A DNA stretch of 64,000 bases from Paramacrobiotus metropolitanus (Eukaryota > Tardigrada > Eutardigrada > Parachela > Macrobiotidae). The notes under the pieces were generated by a model. The model made no database searches, was not told the origin of the DNA, and saw only the letters and a program-made list of their open reading frames with translations. The position numbers were made by a program, and so were the translations under genes. Each line of letters opens with the position of its first letter. Position 1 is the first letter of the stretch. This document shows, one piece after another, positions 34,762 through 48,413 of this stretch. The stretch spans positions 1,426,001 to 1,490,000 of the forward strand of contig NW_026570224.1 of the NCBI RefSeq assembly GCF_019649055.1, in the 5' to 3' direction.

Positions 34762-37700
34762 ATGATTCCTGCCAAAAACGCTGAAATGGTTGCTTCTCCG
34801 CCATCAAAGAGACCGCTGAAGGATTCACCTGTCTGGGAAGAGGCACCCCCAAAGAACTGGGAACGAACCCCGATTATCCATCGTCCAGACGATAAAAAGC
34901 CTCCAAAGTTGAAAAAGGAAGAACTGTTGGATCCTTCATTGCATCGTTTAGCAGGAACTTCCTCTCAGGAACGGGGTGGTCTGGAGATCCGTAAACCTGC
35001 GTCCACTCCGGATCGTTCTGCACGATCTGCTGGCAGTACTCCTTCGCATTCTTCAGATGGGGAGTTTCGAGTGCCCCAGCCATCGTTACTGGGTCTGGAC
35101 CGGCTAGCTGCCCAGAAACGGAAAACTGCCGAGGCCGAAGAGACCCGTAAAATGATTCATGATAGTTTGGAGAAGGGCAGTGCGGGTGGCGAAAAACGCT
35201 ATCGTAGTCAGCGCGTTGAGACTCCATCGACAACTCCTGGCATTTCGGATGAAGTGCGGGAGAAGCTGGCAGATCGGAGAAGGGATAGAGATCGGGGGTT
35301 TCAGGTGTCGACTTTTGACAAGAAGAACGAGGGACGCCATGATCAACGACGAGACTGGAAGCGTTATGAGGAGTCGTCGAGGCGGTCCCGATACGACACA
35401 CAGTCCAGAAACGAAACCAGAACGCCACGAATACACCCAAAAGGTAGGCTCTGTAGGCTCACTGTTAATTTTCAGATTTTTATTTGAGTAATTTGACGAC
35501 TGTTTTATTTTAATAAGTGTTTGTCACATATAGCAAGTCATGTGTCATACACTTTTTTGTTACAAAATCAGTGTAAGTACGAGTAGTGATATTTAGTATA
35601 AATACTAATATGAATATTTTCTGTTTATTTTTACCATTTACACTTCCTGAAATACGTATGATGCTTGCGTCAACAACGGTAGGTCTTTTTAAACGGAACA
35701 AAATACAGTTAAACTATCAAATAACTTTTGTGCATTTATTTTTTATTGATTTTGCGTTCGCATGCAGAAATACTTATTTGCAATCCTTTAGATACTCCAT
35801 CACGGGCGAATTGGGATGACGATGATCTGCCACGCTCCAGAGGGCCATCCAGCACACCGTTTACTCCGTCGTATCGATACAATGAATGGGCTGACGATCG
35901 GAAACGTCTGGGAATCACCCCGAAACCCGGTGCGGATAACGAGGCCAATGATGATGGTGTTGTAGAATTCGCAACAGAAGAGGAGCGACGTGCTTGGGAA
36001 GAAGAGCAGAAACAATTGGATCGCGACTGGTACGACATGGAAGAAGGCTACGATAATGAACACGGCGCTTTCGCTCATGTCTCTGAAGAATATACACGGA
36101 AGCGTGAAGAGCAAATGGAAGAGAAGCGCCAGAAGAAACTCTCGGCCCAACAGCGACAAATTAATCGGGATAACGAGTTGTGGGAGACCGGTCGACTCAT
36201 CCGTTCCGGTGTGGTACAGAAGCTAGATCACAGCACGACGGTGGAAGAAGATGCCGAAGCCCGGGTGCACTTGTTGGTGCACAATATCATTCCACCGTTT
36301 TTGGATGGGCGCATTGTTTTTACTAAGACCACGGAGCCGGTCATTCCTGTTAAGGATCCCACTTCTGATATGGCAGTAGTGGCGCGAAAAGGCAGTGCGG
36401 TGGTTAGATATCATCGGGAGCAGAAGGAACGTAAGAAATTAGTACAGAAACAATTGGAATTAGCCGGAACGCGCTTGGGGAATATTATGGGGATCGAAAA
36501 AGTACGTTGCAAAGTGCGAAATAATTATTCCTTTTTGTTAGAAAAACTAGAGGATAGTGTAGGTAAATTATTAATTATTTTCGAAGGGTAACTTTCTGAA
36601 ATTAATGCGTGTAGAAGCAAATTTTCAGGTTCAGTTCTGTTCGTTATGTCAAGCTTGTTGTGATTGATTTTAATTCTTTGGTTCTGTACTTTTTTTCTTA
36701 TGTAAGACCTTTAATTTTAAATCGGATTTGGACTTTTGTTGCAGGCAGTCGACGAGAAGGAAGCCGACGAAAAAGATTATCGGACGGAACATAAATTCGC
36801 TGATCACATGCAAGAAAAAAACGAAGCCGTGAGCCACTTCGCCAAAACTAAAACGATTTCTCAGCAGCGCCAGTATTTGCCGATCTTCGCCGTGCGTGAG
36901 GAACTGTTGAACATCATACGGGAGAATAATGTCGTAGTGATTGTGGGAGAAACTGGTTCAGGAAAAACGACTCAGCTGACACAGTACTTGATGGAAGCGG
37001 GTTACTCTAGTTACGGAATGATTGCCTGTACCCAACCTCGGCGAGTGGCTGCCATGTCTGTAGCCAAGCGAGTTTCGGAAGAAATGTGTTGCAAGCTTGG
37101 CGGAACGGTAGGTTATGCCATTCGGTTCGAGGACTGCACAAGCGATGATACGGTAATCAAATACATGACCGATGGTATATTGCTTCGTGAGAGCCTACGG
37201 GAGCCGGATTTGGATCATTATAGCGCGGTAGTGATGGATGAAGCCCACGAAAGATCGCTTAATACTGACGTATTGTTTGGATTATTGCGGGAAGTGGTAG
37301 CACGGCGTCAAGATCTGAAACTGATTGTTACATCAGCTACTATGGATGCTGAGAAATTTGCACAATTTTTTGGTGGAGTGCCTGTTTACATAATTCCAGG
37401 TAAAGTTAGTCTAATGATCTAATCTACTCTAATCTATATTTTGGGTGCGAATATTATACCTTTGCCTTTGGAAAGGTTACCTTTGCCTTTTGGGATAGAA
37501 TGTCTTTAAATTTACGTCAGCTATACGTTCTGTGTTTCTCGTATTATTTTATTTATTTGTTGTAGCAGATTTTCATGTTGGTTTTTCTTTTCAGGGCGTA
37601 CATTTCCAGTGGAGGTTAACTATGCCAAAAACCCGGTGGAAGATTACGTGGATGCGGCGGTTAAGCAATCTGTTCAACTGCATCTACAGTCGCCAGCTGG

Positions 37701-39664
37701 AGATATTCTGGTCTTTCTTCCTGGGCAGGAAGACATTGAAGTAGCGTGCGAACTGATCAAAGAGAGACTAGAGCAGATTGATGAAGCACCGCCGCTGTCG
37801 GTGCTGCCGATTTACTCACAGCTTCCTAGTGATTTGCAAGCCAAAATCTTTCAGAAAAGTGCCGATGGTTCTCGCAAGTGCGTAGTGTCCACCAATATTG
37901 CGGAAACGTCCTTGACGGTTGATGGCATTATGTATGTGGTGGATGCCGGTTACTGCAAGCTGAAGGTGGGCAGTGTTGAATGATACTATAACTCAGGCTA
38001 ACTAATGAGATAATAATGTAAAATCTATAACCAGCTGATTAAGCGCGAGTCGTGCATGTACCTCACTACTATAGAAAAGTTACGACAATCTGTAATACAC
38101 ATACACCAGCATTACAAGTTTACAACTAAAAGTTTTATTCCAGTAGCCGTCATATAAGTATGTTAGTAGAACACTGACGTCGGGATTGATTTGCGGTGGT
38201 AATTCAACTTGATTGACAGGTTTATAATCCAAGAATTGGTATGGATGCCCTACAAATTTATCCCATATCGCAAGCCAACGCCAATCAACGATCTGGTCGT
38301 GCAGGTCGTACCGGTCCCGGGAAATGTTCACGTTTATACACCAGCAAGCAATACAAAGACGAAATGTTAATTTCCACTGTGCCGGAAGTACAGCGGACCA
38401 ATTTAGCTAATGTCTGCTTGCTCCTCAAATCTCTTGGTGTACAAGATCTCCTGGACTTCCATTTTATGGATCCACCACCACAGGACAACATGCTGAACTC
38501 CATGTTCCAGCTCTGGATTCTCGGAGCTTTGGATAATACCGGCAGTCTCACCCCGCTGGGCCGCGGCATGGCGGAATTTCCTCTCGACCCGGCGATGTCA
38601 AAAATGCTGATTGTGGCACTGGATATGGGATGTAACGCGGAAATTCTGACCATCGTTTCGATGCTGTCGGTTCCTTCCATCTTTTTCCGACCGCAGGGAC
38701 GCGAAGAAGAGAGTGATGCAAAACGCGAGAAGTTTCAGGTGCCTGAGAGTGACCATTTGACATTTCTCAATGTGTATAATCAGTGGAAACAAAACGGTTA
38801 TTCAAGCGGCTGGTGCAATGATCACTACATTCACGCCAAAGCGATGAAAAAGGTTCGGGAAGTGCGTCAACAGCTGAAGGAGATCATGGATCAGCATAAG
38901 ATCGACCTGCGGTCTTGCGGATCGGATTGGGATGTAGTTCGAAAGTGCATTTGTTCGGCTTATTTTCATCAGGCATGTCGATTGAAGGGATTGGGAGAGT
39001 ATGTCGGATTACGAACAGGTAAGTGTTGGGTTCCGGCTGCGTTTCATTTTCCACCAGAGAAAATGGTTATACTGTCTCCTAGAATTAATGGGTTTCACTA
39101 ACAGTCATTCGAAATCCTGAAATCATTGTCTGGCAGTCCAACCCAAAAAGCGAAACATTTGGACAAATTGCGTTGAAAACTATGAAAACGGTGTTTTGAA
39201 GAGAACGCTAACGCTAAGATATTTTTAGAATGTTGTGCTGCACTGCGAGTTTGGATTTTATTTTCGCAGGCATGCCTTGCCATTTGCATCCGACGTCAGC
39301 TCTTTATGGAATGGGTTTCCAGCCTGATTACGTAGTTTATCACGAATTGGTTATGACATCAAGGGAATTTATGCAGTGCGTCACCGCTGTAGACGGCCAG
39401 TGGTTGGCCGAATTGGGACCAATGTTCTACAGTGTCAAAGAGTCTGTTCGCACCCGTACGGAGAAGCGAAAAAATTTCCAAGCTATCGAGTTAACAATGG
39501 AACAGGAAATGGCTTTAGCGCAGCAACAGATTGAAGAGCGGAAGTCGCGCCAAGAAGAAACACCTGCTAGTGTTCGGAAAAAAATGATGATTGTCACACC
39601 GGGGCAGCGAGACCCAGGCACTCCCCGAACGCCATGGAAGTCGTCAAGAAGTTGTGGTCTTTAA
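34762..39664 (+). CDS. DHX38: Pre-mRNA splicing ATP-dependent RNA helicase, DEAH-box (Prp16/DHX38)
   Basis: Prp16/DHX38 remodels the spliceosome after the first catalytic step. Seven exons join in frame without a break: 34762-35443, 35792-36501, 36745-37399, 37595-37965, 38220-39018, 39270-39664. (Six coding exons are listed; no further one is needed.) The N-terminal third is charged and low-complexity, with the conserved [12 protein letters not shown] and [12 protein letters not shown] blocks typical of Prp16. Helicase motifs: [10 protein letters not shown] (I), [10 protein letters not shown] (Ia), DEAHERS (II), SATMDAEKF (III), [13 protein letters not shown] (V), [12 protein letters not shown] (VI), then the winged-helix/ratchet and OB regions up to [13 protein letters not shown] and [12 protein letters not shown]. 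The C terminus [12 protein letters not shown] resembles the family end. Corrected count: six exons, about 1,203 codons, close to the usual length. The first ATG in frame is at 34762. Confidence 0.97.
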
Positions 39665-39729
39665 GGGTTGATAATTTTTGTTTTTTCCGAAACATCTGAT
39701 CTAATAACAGAACAGTTATCAAAGTTGTA

Positions 39730-39735
39730 AATAAA
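39730..39735 (+). promoter_or_regulatory. Polyadenylation signal of DHX38
   Basis: An AATAAA hexamer lies 66 bases after the DHX38 stop codon, in the 207-base gap before the stop codon of the convergent GALK2 gene. Position and sequence fit a cleavage/polyadenylation signal. Confidence 0.6.
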
Positions 39736-39871
39736 TATAGACGTCTATTTCTGAATCGTCTTCATACTGGTTTGGTAATGTCATAATTTAGCACCGAGAT
39801 TGTGATGAAAGAGAGCAAAAAGTGCTCTGAAAAGCTCCCTGAGCTAGCAATATGGACAAAAACTTCAATGA

Positions 39872-42628
39872 CTAAGATATTAAACCGGCTCCATCCGACG
39901 GAGAGGTAATAAACAGCGCTTCCGGTAATTTAGCCGCCCTCTGTGGCTGCTTGGCGAAGTAATCTTCCTCCACTTTCTTAAGAAACGCTTCGGCAGTCTG
40001 TTTGGGCACGATAGCCACAGCACATCCGCCCCATCCTGCTCCCGTTAAACGGGCTCCATAAGCACCGCTGCGCTGCATAACCGATACCAGATCGTCCAAA
40101 TCCGGATGACTGCATTCATAATCATCACGGCAGCTAATGTGGCTGTCCTGCATCAGCACACCCAATCGCTTGGCACACTCGTGTTTACCATCAGCACCCT
40201 AAATAATCAACCATCATTTTCACAAACCATGGTTTTTCTTAAGTGCGATAGGACAAACGGAGCAAAACAAAGTGTACTTCTAACCAATTGCCGTACATTA
40301 CATGTATTCCGACTACTCGTAGCAGCTGATGTATTACCTACGAAGTGCATCATACATAGTATTACATACTTTTCCGATTTCACACGTTTCCTTAAAAACT
40401 TTGACACGATCCGTTTCACTAAAGACATGCCGTATCCTTTTCAGGAGTTCAAAGGTCTGTAGATTCTGCGTAGAAGCCGACAAACAGTGGGTCTGCAGTT
40501 CCTCTTCACTAATCCCCAATGACGCACAGACATCCGCTCTTGAATAGGGCTCGGGCTTGAATGTCTTATCGACCAAATGCAACAGTGGTCCCAAGGAGAG
40601 ATGCAATTGTTTCTGCAGCTGGGAAGCCTTTTTAATAGTCCGCCAATCGAGATTATGAATATGGGCCAATATTTGTACGGCAATACGGCCCTCCGCCACC
40701 CGTGTGTTGAAGTGATTGGTAGCGGCCTTATTCAGCTCCACGCAGGAATTAGCTACCACGAAAACAACATCCTCCGGCAATACAACATCACTCGAACGCA
40801 GCGGATCAAATTCAATCAATTTAGCTTTGCCGGCCTGAGCCAAGAATGAGATTGCTTGGTCCATCCCGCCGCCCTCTGTCCCGATATAATGCTCAGCTTT
40901 GGCACATATCGTAGCTAATACATCCGCTGGAATATCTAATCCATTAGCCTACAAATTACACTGGAAATTGGATTTGCATTTACCGGTTCTTTCTCGAAGT
41001 ATACCCGCGTACAATAAGTCGAACGTCAATCTACCCACGCGCCCAAACATTACAAAACGAACAACACAAACAGATTTACGTTTCTGGATAAATATCATTA
41101 CTGTAGCGTTGCTTGCAGTTTGCGGCTGAAGAAAATGAACAGACAGCACGAAAGCAAGAAATTTAAAAGAAATATTAACATAAAGTGGGAAAGAAAACAA
41201 CCAACTACTGATGTGGAGATACAGAAAAATTAAAGGTGATCTTGGGCATAAGAATTAATTAAATAAATGTACTCACTTTCATCGCTGCCAGGGCTGCACA
41301 GCATACCAGCGCACTGGAACTGGATAAGCCGGCATTGGGAGGAACGCTGCCATCGACCATAATCCGCATTCCCCTGAGCTGCTTTCCAACCGGAAGCTGC
41401 TCCTGCACACCTTTCAGTCCGCACAGGACATAATGGTGCCATTGTGGTTTGCTCATGTGATTGAAATTGAATTCGGCTAACGAGCTGGTGAAGTCGCGAT
41501 AGCGGTCGGATTGGACGTTGCACAAGCGAAGTCCCTGTGCGGCATCATGCGGCACCGTAACCGCCATAACGATGTCCTGACTGATGGCCATGGGAAGGAC
41601 AGGATACCCATGGTAGTCAATATGCTCGCCTGCAGCATTCCCAAACAAAATTTTACTCTGTAAGCGCCTGCGCGGTGAAGAGCAAATTCAAATTAAAGAC
41701 CCAGGGCGATAGTTAAAGTCGCCTCTACTGCAATATGTTCGCCTGAATTCCGTCCATTATCCATGCTGAGCATAGAAACGAATGCAGAACAAATCGTATG
41801 AGAATTTATTAAATTACAGTACTGTAATCTAAATCCGTACGCATCACAAGTTGCTAAAATAGACAAATAAATAAAAATAAGGGATTTTTTAAACTTGTTA
41901 GGTTTGTGTTACAAATTACCATAGTATATAATTGTTGACTTGCGAACTTGACGATCAAAATATCGATTTTATGGATTCTGTCCGCAGTAACGAGTATACA
42001 AATAAAATTCATCTGCACAGTGTGCACGTTACTTATCAATACGGGATATTGAAGTTAGCTATTCTCTAAAACGCGTTTTCAGCAATGGTGTTAAGGACGT
42101 GAAGCCGGATTGAGATCGGGAATGCTAATTTTTTCATACAATGTCGGCATAAGTACCATTTATTTATGCTACTAATTGTGGCCCCAAATTCCCATAAACG
42201 CTCAAAGCCTAAACTCCAGTGGATTCTCATTCCGCAAGCCAGTTAGTAAGTACAGTCCCAGTACTTACTAACTGTAACTTTAATAGGCCTGCCTGGCACA
42301 GTAAAACAATTATTACTGAATTAAGCAAAAATCTAGCAAGCCTACATATGGTTATAAGTAGTAATATGCCTACAATTAAACAACCTTTCATGTAAGTACA
42401 GATATAAGAAGTGTGTCCAGACTTGAACGTCCTAGGACGCAACCATTAATTCTCCCACGAAAACGTAATCGTCGCACCCCGCAAAGCTGAAAGAATCGTA
42501 CAGATGCTATCGTTCTTACCAATAAGGTTCACTCGGCCAGGAGCACGCACTACGAAGTGCGGATCTTCTCCGAACTTATCCCGGAACGCAGAAGACACTC
42601 TGGACAAACGATCCCTGGACTCGCCCAT
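39872..42628 (-). CDS. GALK2: GHMP kinase, N-acetylgalactosamine kinase / galactokinase 2 type
   Basis: GALK2 phosphorylates N-acetylgalactosamine (and galactose) at C1 for the sugar-salvage pathway in the cytosol. Exons on the minus strand: 42628-42520, 41629-41277, 40948-40370, 40198-39872, joining in frame to 455 residues, the family length. Motifs: [20 protein letters not shown] (substrate binding), NAGLSSSSALVCCAALAAMK (phosphate loop), IGTEGGGMDQAISFLA, FVVANSCVELNKAATNHFN, SCRDDYECSHPDLDDLV and RLTGAGWGGCAVAIVP. The MDQ and SCRD..YECS blocks fit GALK2 better than GALK1. Start chosen at 42628 (MGESRDRLSRVSSAF); the frame stays open about 70 bases upstream to a good acceptor, so an extra 5' exon is possible. 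It converges on DHX38. Confidence 0.93.
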
Positions 42629-42835
42629 TCTATATTTTGGATAGAAAACAGATACCCATTCAAATATGTAATCGTAAGAAAGAGCGTCTTCTGCCACGCA
42701 AGCACTAGCGTCGATGGCTATAAATCAAAAAACGTCGAATGACGCGATGAATTACTTACTGCTCAATGTGTTCTGCAGTCGGCAGAAATTGCAGAATCAA
42801 GAATGAGGTAAAGTCTAACAAACTAAGGAGGACAA

Positions 42836-42960
42836 ATCCACGGGCGCGAGCCCGTGGAAAGGATTTGGAAAGGAAATTGCCATGGAATTCCATGGAATCC
42901 GTGGATTTAAGGAAATCCAAACGGATTTCCGTAATTCCAAGGATTTCTTAGTTTTCGTTG
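42836..42960. repeat. Palindrome-rich GGAATTCC repeat, copy 1
   Basis: Contains a near-perfect hairpin CCACGGGCGCGAGCCCGTGG (about 42839-42858) followed by alternating GGATTTGG, CCATGGAATTCCATGG and GGATTTCC words. It is similar in words and order, in opposite orientation, to the block at 43560-43735, and the two may be ends of one roughly 0.9 kb element. Confidence 0.6.
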
Positions 42961-43559
42961 GAATACCGTTATTTAACTATCTATTTACATAACTATGAAC
43001 AAAAAATCATTTTGATTAACTTCAGCTGCTTAATTACTGCGCATTCGTCATTAAAAACTTCATTTGAAACTCCAAACAGATTAAAGAAACCTAAACATTT
43101 ACTATCTGCCTATCATAAAGCAAGGCAGACTGGCAGTATTATATGCTGCTGTAGTATAGACTGTATAGTACCGGTACGATTTACGAATACTGTCGGCCAT
43201 GCATACGCAATTTGAAGAAAGCGGAAAACAACATAAAAAGTCGGCAGATTGTAGATTGTTAGCTACTGAGCGCTGTCGTTAGTAACTCCGTATCATCCTT
43301 TCCAAGAAGATGACTTTGATTTTTCTCTTGTTTTGGTCAATTTAAGTATACGGTTTCATATTTTGACTTCATATTTTGACTTCTTGATTTATTGACAATA
43401 CAAAAGAAATAAAATAGAAACAGTAACGTTGGCGGCTACTATACTGGCGACTACGCTATTTCCAAAATAAATCGTATGAGACCGGAAGACGAGATAATGT
43501 AAAAATTTGCAGCCACCTGTCGAAAAACAACACGAAAAATGTTTTGTTTCATTGTTTTT

Positions 43560-43735
43560 CCCTGACATTTCTATGCGCTTGGAATTCCAAATACAGAGAA
43601 TCTGGAATTCCAAGCAAAAATTGGAATTCCACGGATTTCCTAAATTCCAATTTCCAAATCCGAGCCGCCCGCGAGGAGCGCGGATTTGGAAATTGGATTC
43701 CATCCGTGGAATTCCATTTTCCTTGGACGGTCGTT
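43560..43735. repeat. Palindrome-rich GGAATTCC repeat, copy 2 (long hairpin)
   Basis: The segment around 43618-43722 folds into a long stem of about 42 bases: the left arm (..GGAATTCCACGGATTTCC..TTTCCAAATCCG) pairs with the right arm (CGGATTTGGAAATTGG..CCGTGGAATTCC) across a short GC-rich loop AGCCGCCCGCGAGGAGCG. It is AT/GC-patterned, non-coding, and related to the block at 42836-42960. I infer a foldback or MITE-like repeat. Confidence 0.7.
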
Positions 43736-44238
43736 CCTTATAACAAACACAAACATCGCTAAGCAAAGTTTACAACGCAGAATGGTTTAAGGTATGGTAA
43801 GCCGTATGCCACAAGAACAGAAGATGCAATCATACCAATCCCGGCGTCGTGCTCCACCCTTCAGGGCTCATAATACCAGGCATGCAGATGCCAAATTTTT
43901 AAAAAATGAAATTCGCTAACGGGATTTTAAAAATGACTTTAGGTTTGTTCTTGGCAGTTTATCTACGAAATTTAAACGTAATGTACTTCGATCGGCTACT
44001 CACCAGTCGCTACTTTTGTGCATTAGAAATGTACAAGTGCATGACTGCTGATGAGCGCAACGACGTATACTCTGCATGGTGATCCAACTGACCATTGTAT
44101 TTCATTTTGCAAAAACCGTAAGCCTAGGTCAAGATGCATGGCTCATCCTCACCATGGATGCGATCACCCAAATAGCAAAAACGACCACGTACTAGCGAAT
44201 GCTCAAATTCTGGTACGTATTAGCACAAAATTCTCTGA

Positions 44239-47200
44239 TCACATAAAATCTGAAGCCGTAAGCCTTCGGCCAGGAAGAACATTCTTAAGCCTTTTCAAGA
44301 GGTCTGCCTCATTCATGTCAGGGGAATGCGTATCCACAGAGCGACTCTGGTCATCTGGAGGAGAGCTGGTTACATTCTCTGCATAATTCTGAGGCTTTTT
44401 CGGCATTCCATCATCACTGTTGGACGATTCCGAGTCGCGGTGCGTTCGGGACCGGCTCTTTTTGTGCTTCTTGCGTTGTTTCTTTTTCTTCTACGAGAAG
44501 TAAACAGTGTCTCAATAACAATCATCCAACATATGCGAGTGACAGGTAAACCGCAATTTCTCATGTATTTATAATCAACTTGTACAAGCCAATGCGTATC
44601 CAGTCTCCAATCGAGAAATACCGCATATACCTTTTTCTGTTTCGACTTATGATCCCTAGTTTCGTCTTCGCTCCTTTGATCTTTGGCCGAAGAAATCTTC
44701 TGCACAGCGACATAAGCAGCTAAAACCTCAGGAGGCGGTTTGACCGGCCCAACCAGTGATTCGGCAGGTTTAACAACGGGAAATTCCTTTTTCTGTAGCG
44801 TTTTTGCCATCCTGTCTATTTCGAACAGTTTCTGGAAAGGTTCATTCTGAGAAGGATTAACGGGGAGATCGTCCGCCTCTTCAGCTGCATCCTCTACATC
44901 CGAACTAGCAAAAATAGCGCGAAATAAGTCCATGGGTGGTCGTTCGCCAGTTTCTTCAGCAGCCTGCAAAAACATAAAGACTGTAATTCGAAGCTAAAAC
45001 AACATTTCAAAATTACCTGAGAAGCTTCGGGCTCCTGCGCAGGAGCAAGCGGCACTACAGGTAAGGTAAGCTTCGCCTTCGGAGCATTTCCAACTGTCAC
45101 CGAACGCGAGACAGCAGTTGCCGGTGGTATTTTTTCGGCAGCAACTTGTTCCCCGCTGTCCTTCGTTGGCTCGGAAGAATTTCGTTCTTTCGGCAAAGAC
45201 ATTCCATCAGGAGCGTTTAGGAAATTAAACAAAGAAAGTTTATCTTTCTTTACTTTCAGCAACCCAGTGATGTTTGAACTATAAATTAAAGAGTTTTTCA
45301 GAAAAACTCATTTCCAGTACAGAAGGAAGGTTCTTACCCTGGGTATGGGTTAGGAACATTGAATCGCTTGCACATTACATTATGGGGATGCCATTCCAAG
45401 GTATCGCGTGTTAATCGTCCGTAAAGCTTTTTCTTTACCGCTTCTTTTCTCTCCTGGCTTACGTCCTGTTAACATAATGATAAAACATTTCAGCAAATTT
45501 AACCCTCGCTAAAAACACAGAAACAAGTGATAGCGCCTTGAACCATGCAACAAACAACTCACTGCCCGACGCACGTTTCATACTAGCGCTTCCAAATAAC
45601 CAATTGCTACCGTGGCAGAATTTAAAAAAAACGTTAAAGCTAAAGTACAGGCAATTACAATTCACTTACCGAAGAGTTTGTTGATACTTCCACTTCAGTG
45701 GAACTTTCTTCCTTTGCCTGAGCACGGGTAAATCTTGAAGCCATAACCCCAGCCATCGGCCGATAAAGGACAGCCGCTCGATGAAATTCCATCCGTTCCC
45801 TTTCGCGTTCCCATTCCGTCATACTAGCTCCGACGTCCATCCAAACTTCTTCGATTGCATCTACCATTATCGAAAACAGACAGCAATTTAACACAATGTT
45901 ACTACCACGTTCACTGACTGCACCACATCATATAATTAATGGACCAGCACAGCACAGTACATAAGTAATTTCTATCGTAAATTTATTCTAATGCCCGTGA
46001 AGTACAAACCTTTATTTCTCTCCTGTCTTTTCCGCAAAAATAGATCATACCTCTGCTGCTTCGCAGGGTCTTTTTCAAAAGGACGAAATGTCATCTTTGA
46101 TTCAAAAGTGGCAGAACAGCCAAACAAAGCCAGATTTTGTCTCCGCTGTTCGTCTACCGTCGCGGTTGGGGGCTCCGGTTCTGGAATTTTTTCCGGCTGT
46201 GATGAGGGTGGAACAGCTTTCTCGGCACCACTCTGCTGAAATGCCGGTAACCGGTTTCGTTGAGCAGCTGGAATAAGGTCGAAGACGGATGTGACGACCG
46301 GTGGCTGTCTCCCTGCATTTTCTAAAACTTCGCTGCGCGACTTTGCATCATGTCGATGCATTGTCTGAGTAGGACGTTCATCGCTCGTTTTTGTTTCCAC
46401 TGCAGCCGAATCCACCATATGGATTCCTTTAAAACCTTTCGGAATAACAGGTGGTGGATAAATTTTTCGGTCATGAAGTGGCATAGATCCACGCTGAAAC
46501 CCTTCCAAAACCCGTTCCCCGTACCCGGATTCGATGCCTAAAAAAGAAAGAGCAACTTCATTTATTCGCTAAAAAAACAGTTTAGTAACAATCTGTTGTT
46601 CGAAACTAAATTAGCATCATCATATAAAGAAAACCCAAATCCTCAAATCATCCAGTACTACACTAAATCATACTTTTCATATTTCGGTTCTTTTTTTCGA
46701 CAGCTTCTCCGCCAATAACGCGGTCATATCGTGAGAAATCGTCCGTAGAGTAGATGTCATCATCGTCGTCCTCAAACGCTCCTACGCCAAATGCTTGGCC
46801 TGTCATTCCTTTTTTCTTAGTTTTGGCAGAAGCCGTTGGAGCTGTTACTAGTACAGTCGTGTCCGGCTGTTCAAAAAGGCTAAAATGCTCGCGTGTCCCG
46901 GACTTTCCGGATAGATCGATTCCTTTATATCCTAACCCATGGAAATTTGATTTCGCATCAATTTTTGGAACCACAACGTCGTCTGGTGAAAACAATTTTC
47001 CTCCAGCACGGCTATCAGCATCCTTAAGATAGTATTATTATTTATGTGCTAGTTGGGGAATGGTGGAAAGACGTTATTACGATTTGCACGGCACAATAAA
47101 AAAAAACCTACTTGAGCGTCCGTAAAAGTTCCGCTTGGTATCAATCCTTGCTGTACCCGCCGAAGATATTTATCAGTTTTCCGTAAGCGTGGACCAATTC

Positions 47201-48413
47201 CCTGACCAGGCTTCCAGCCCATCTTTCTTAACAAAGTCACTCCAAACGATTCACTGCAGATAAACCTAGGTTAATTCTCTCTGTTTTCAGCATCACCTGT
47301 ACGCTTCAGTTCGCAAACCTCAAAGGCGCCAACATATTCTTGTAAGGATCGTCAAATCCACTGACACCGTACTTCCGCTTCTCATTTGCACCGGACTGGG
47401 CAGCAAACGCGTCTCGGGTTGTCACTTTCTTCGGAGCTATGCCATGGTCTGTAAAATCCTAAAACACAAAAAAATCAAAACAAGTACTAAAATTACAACA
47501 AACGATTCTGGACTGAGGAATACGAGTACTTGCTTTAAATAATTTTTAAGACGATTTTTAGAAATACAGTACATTGTTAGAAACTATTTTAAAACAAGTG
47601 GATGCGAGCAGATGTCGAATGTTAACGTAATCCCAAAGCCATGATGAGAATCAATTCCCACTAACTATTTTCGATATGTAATGTACTCGTATTTATGAAA
47701 TAAAAGCGATCCATTCCCACCTCCCGAAACGTTTTACTAAGGAGTAAAAGTGAACGAATCCGCGAAAAAGTCAAAATTTAAGCAATCTTTTTAAAAAATC
47801 TGCAACTTCTGGATGAATTTCATAAATCACTGACTCACTTCCGTGTCCATATAATCTTCAGGGCGTTGGCTATTTCCTTCCGCCCGGTTCTGTCGAGAAG
47901 ACTGGAAAGTTCGCGGTGTCCATCCTAAGAGCGAGCCGATTGGTCTGAATTGTCTCCCATGCAGCCACGCTTACTTTCGATCACGGCGTTAAATAAGGAC
48001 TGCGTAGTGAGCACAATACCTTCGATGGAGCCGACCGTGTTGAAGTACCCGGCCGAAAATCCTCCAGTAAAAGCGCCATGGAATCTCCTGCGTCCCTTTT
48101 CATCTGTGGCAATCTGCTCCTGGATTGGCACGGGCTTCTTGCCAATAGTTTCATCTGTAGAACGGGATATATACTCTGTTCACTGTTTTTACAACATCAG
48201 TGTACAACAAAGTGTGTAACGATCCTTTTCAACACTTCCAGTACCCACACCTTTAAAGTGGCAAAATCGTGTAAAACCTTCAACCGTGCCGCGAATTTAT
48301 AATTGCCAATGCCACAACCACAGTTTGTAGTTCGTACCTTCGTCCAGTTGTTCGACAGCCGTGCCGTAGAAGTTAAGGACATCAATGTTGTCATCTTTCT
48401 CGGACTCTGCCAT
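44239..48413 (-). CDS. GPATCH1: G-patch domain-containing protein 1
   Basis: GPATCH1 is a spliceosome-associated nuclear protein; G-patch domains bind and stimulate DEAH-box helicases. Twelve minus-strand exons join without a frame break to 873 residues: 48413-48338, 48154-48020, 47924-47839, 47458-47319, 47253-47112, 47022-46674, 46537-46010, 45860-45670, 45465-45338, 45278-45017, 44963-44631, 44490-44239. Family blocks in order: [60 protein letters not shown]; the G-patch [132 protein letters not shown]; and a lysine/arginine-rich tail ending [14 protein letters not shown]. The ATG at 48413 is the first in frame. It lies near DHX38, a DEAH helicase of the same machine. Confidence 0.96.

Larger units (their letters stand above)
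42629..44238. other. Spacer between GALK2 and GPATCH1 with palindromic repeats
   Basis: No coding sequence recognised. The stretch is dominated by two blocks rich in GGAATTCC and GGATTT words (42836-42960 and 43560-43735, listed separately). GALK2's promoter and GPATCH1's 3' end should lie at its two edges. Confidence 0.5.
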
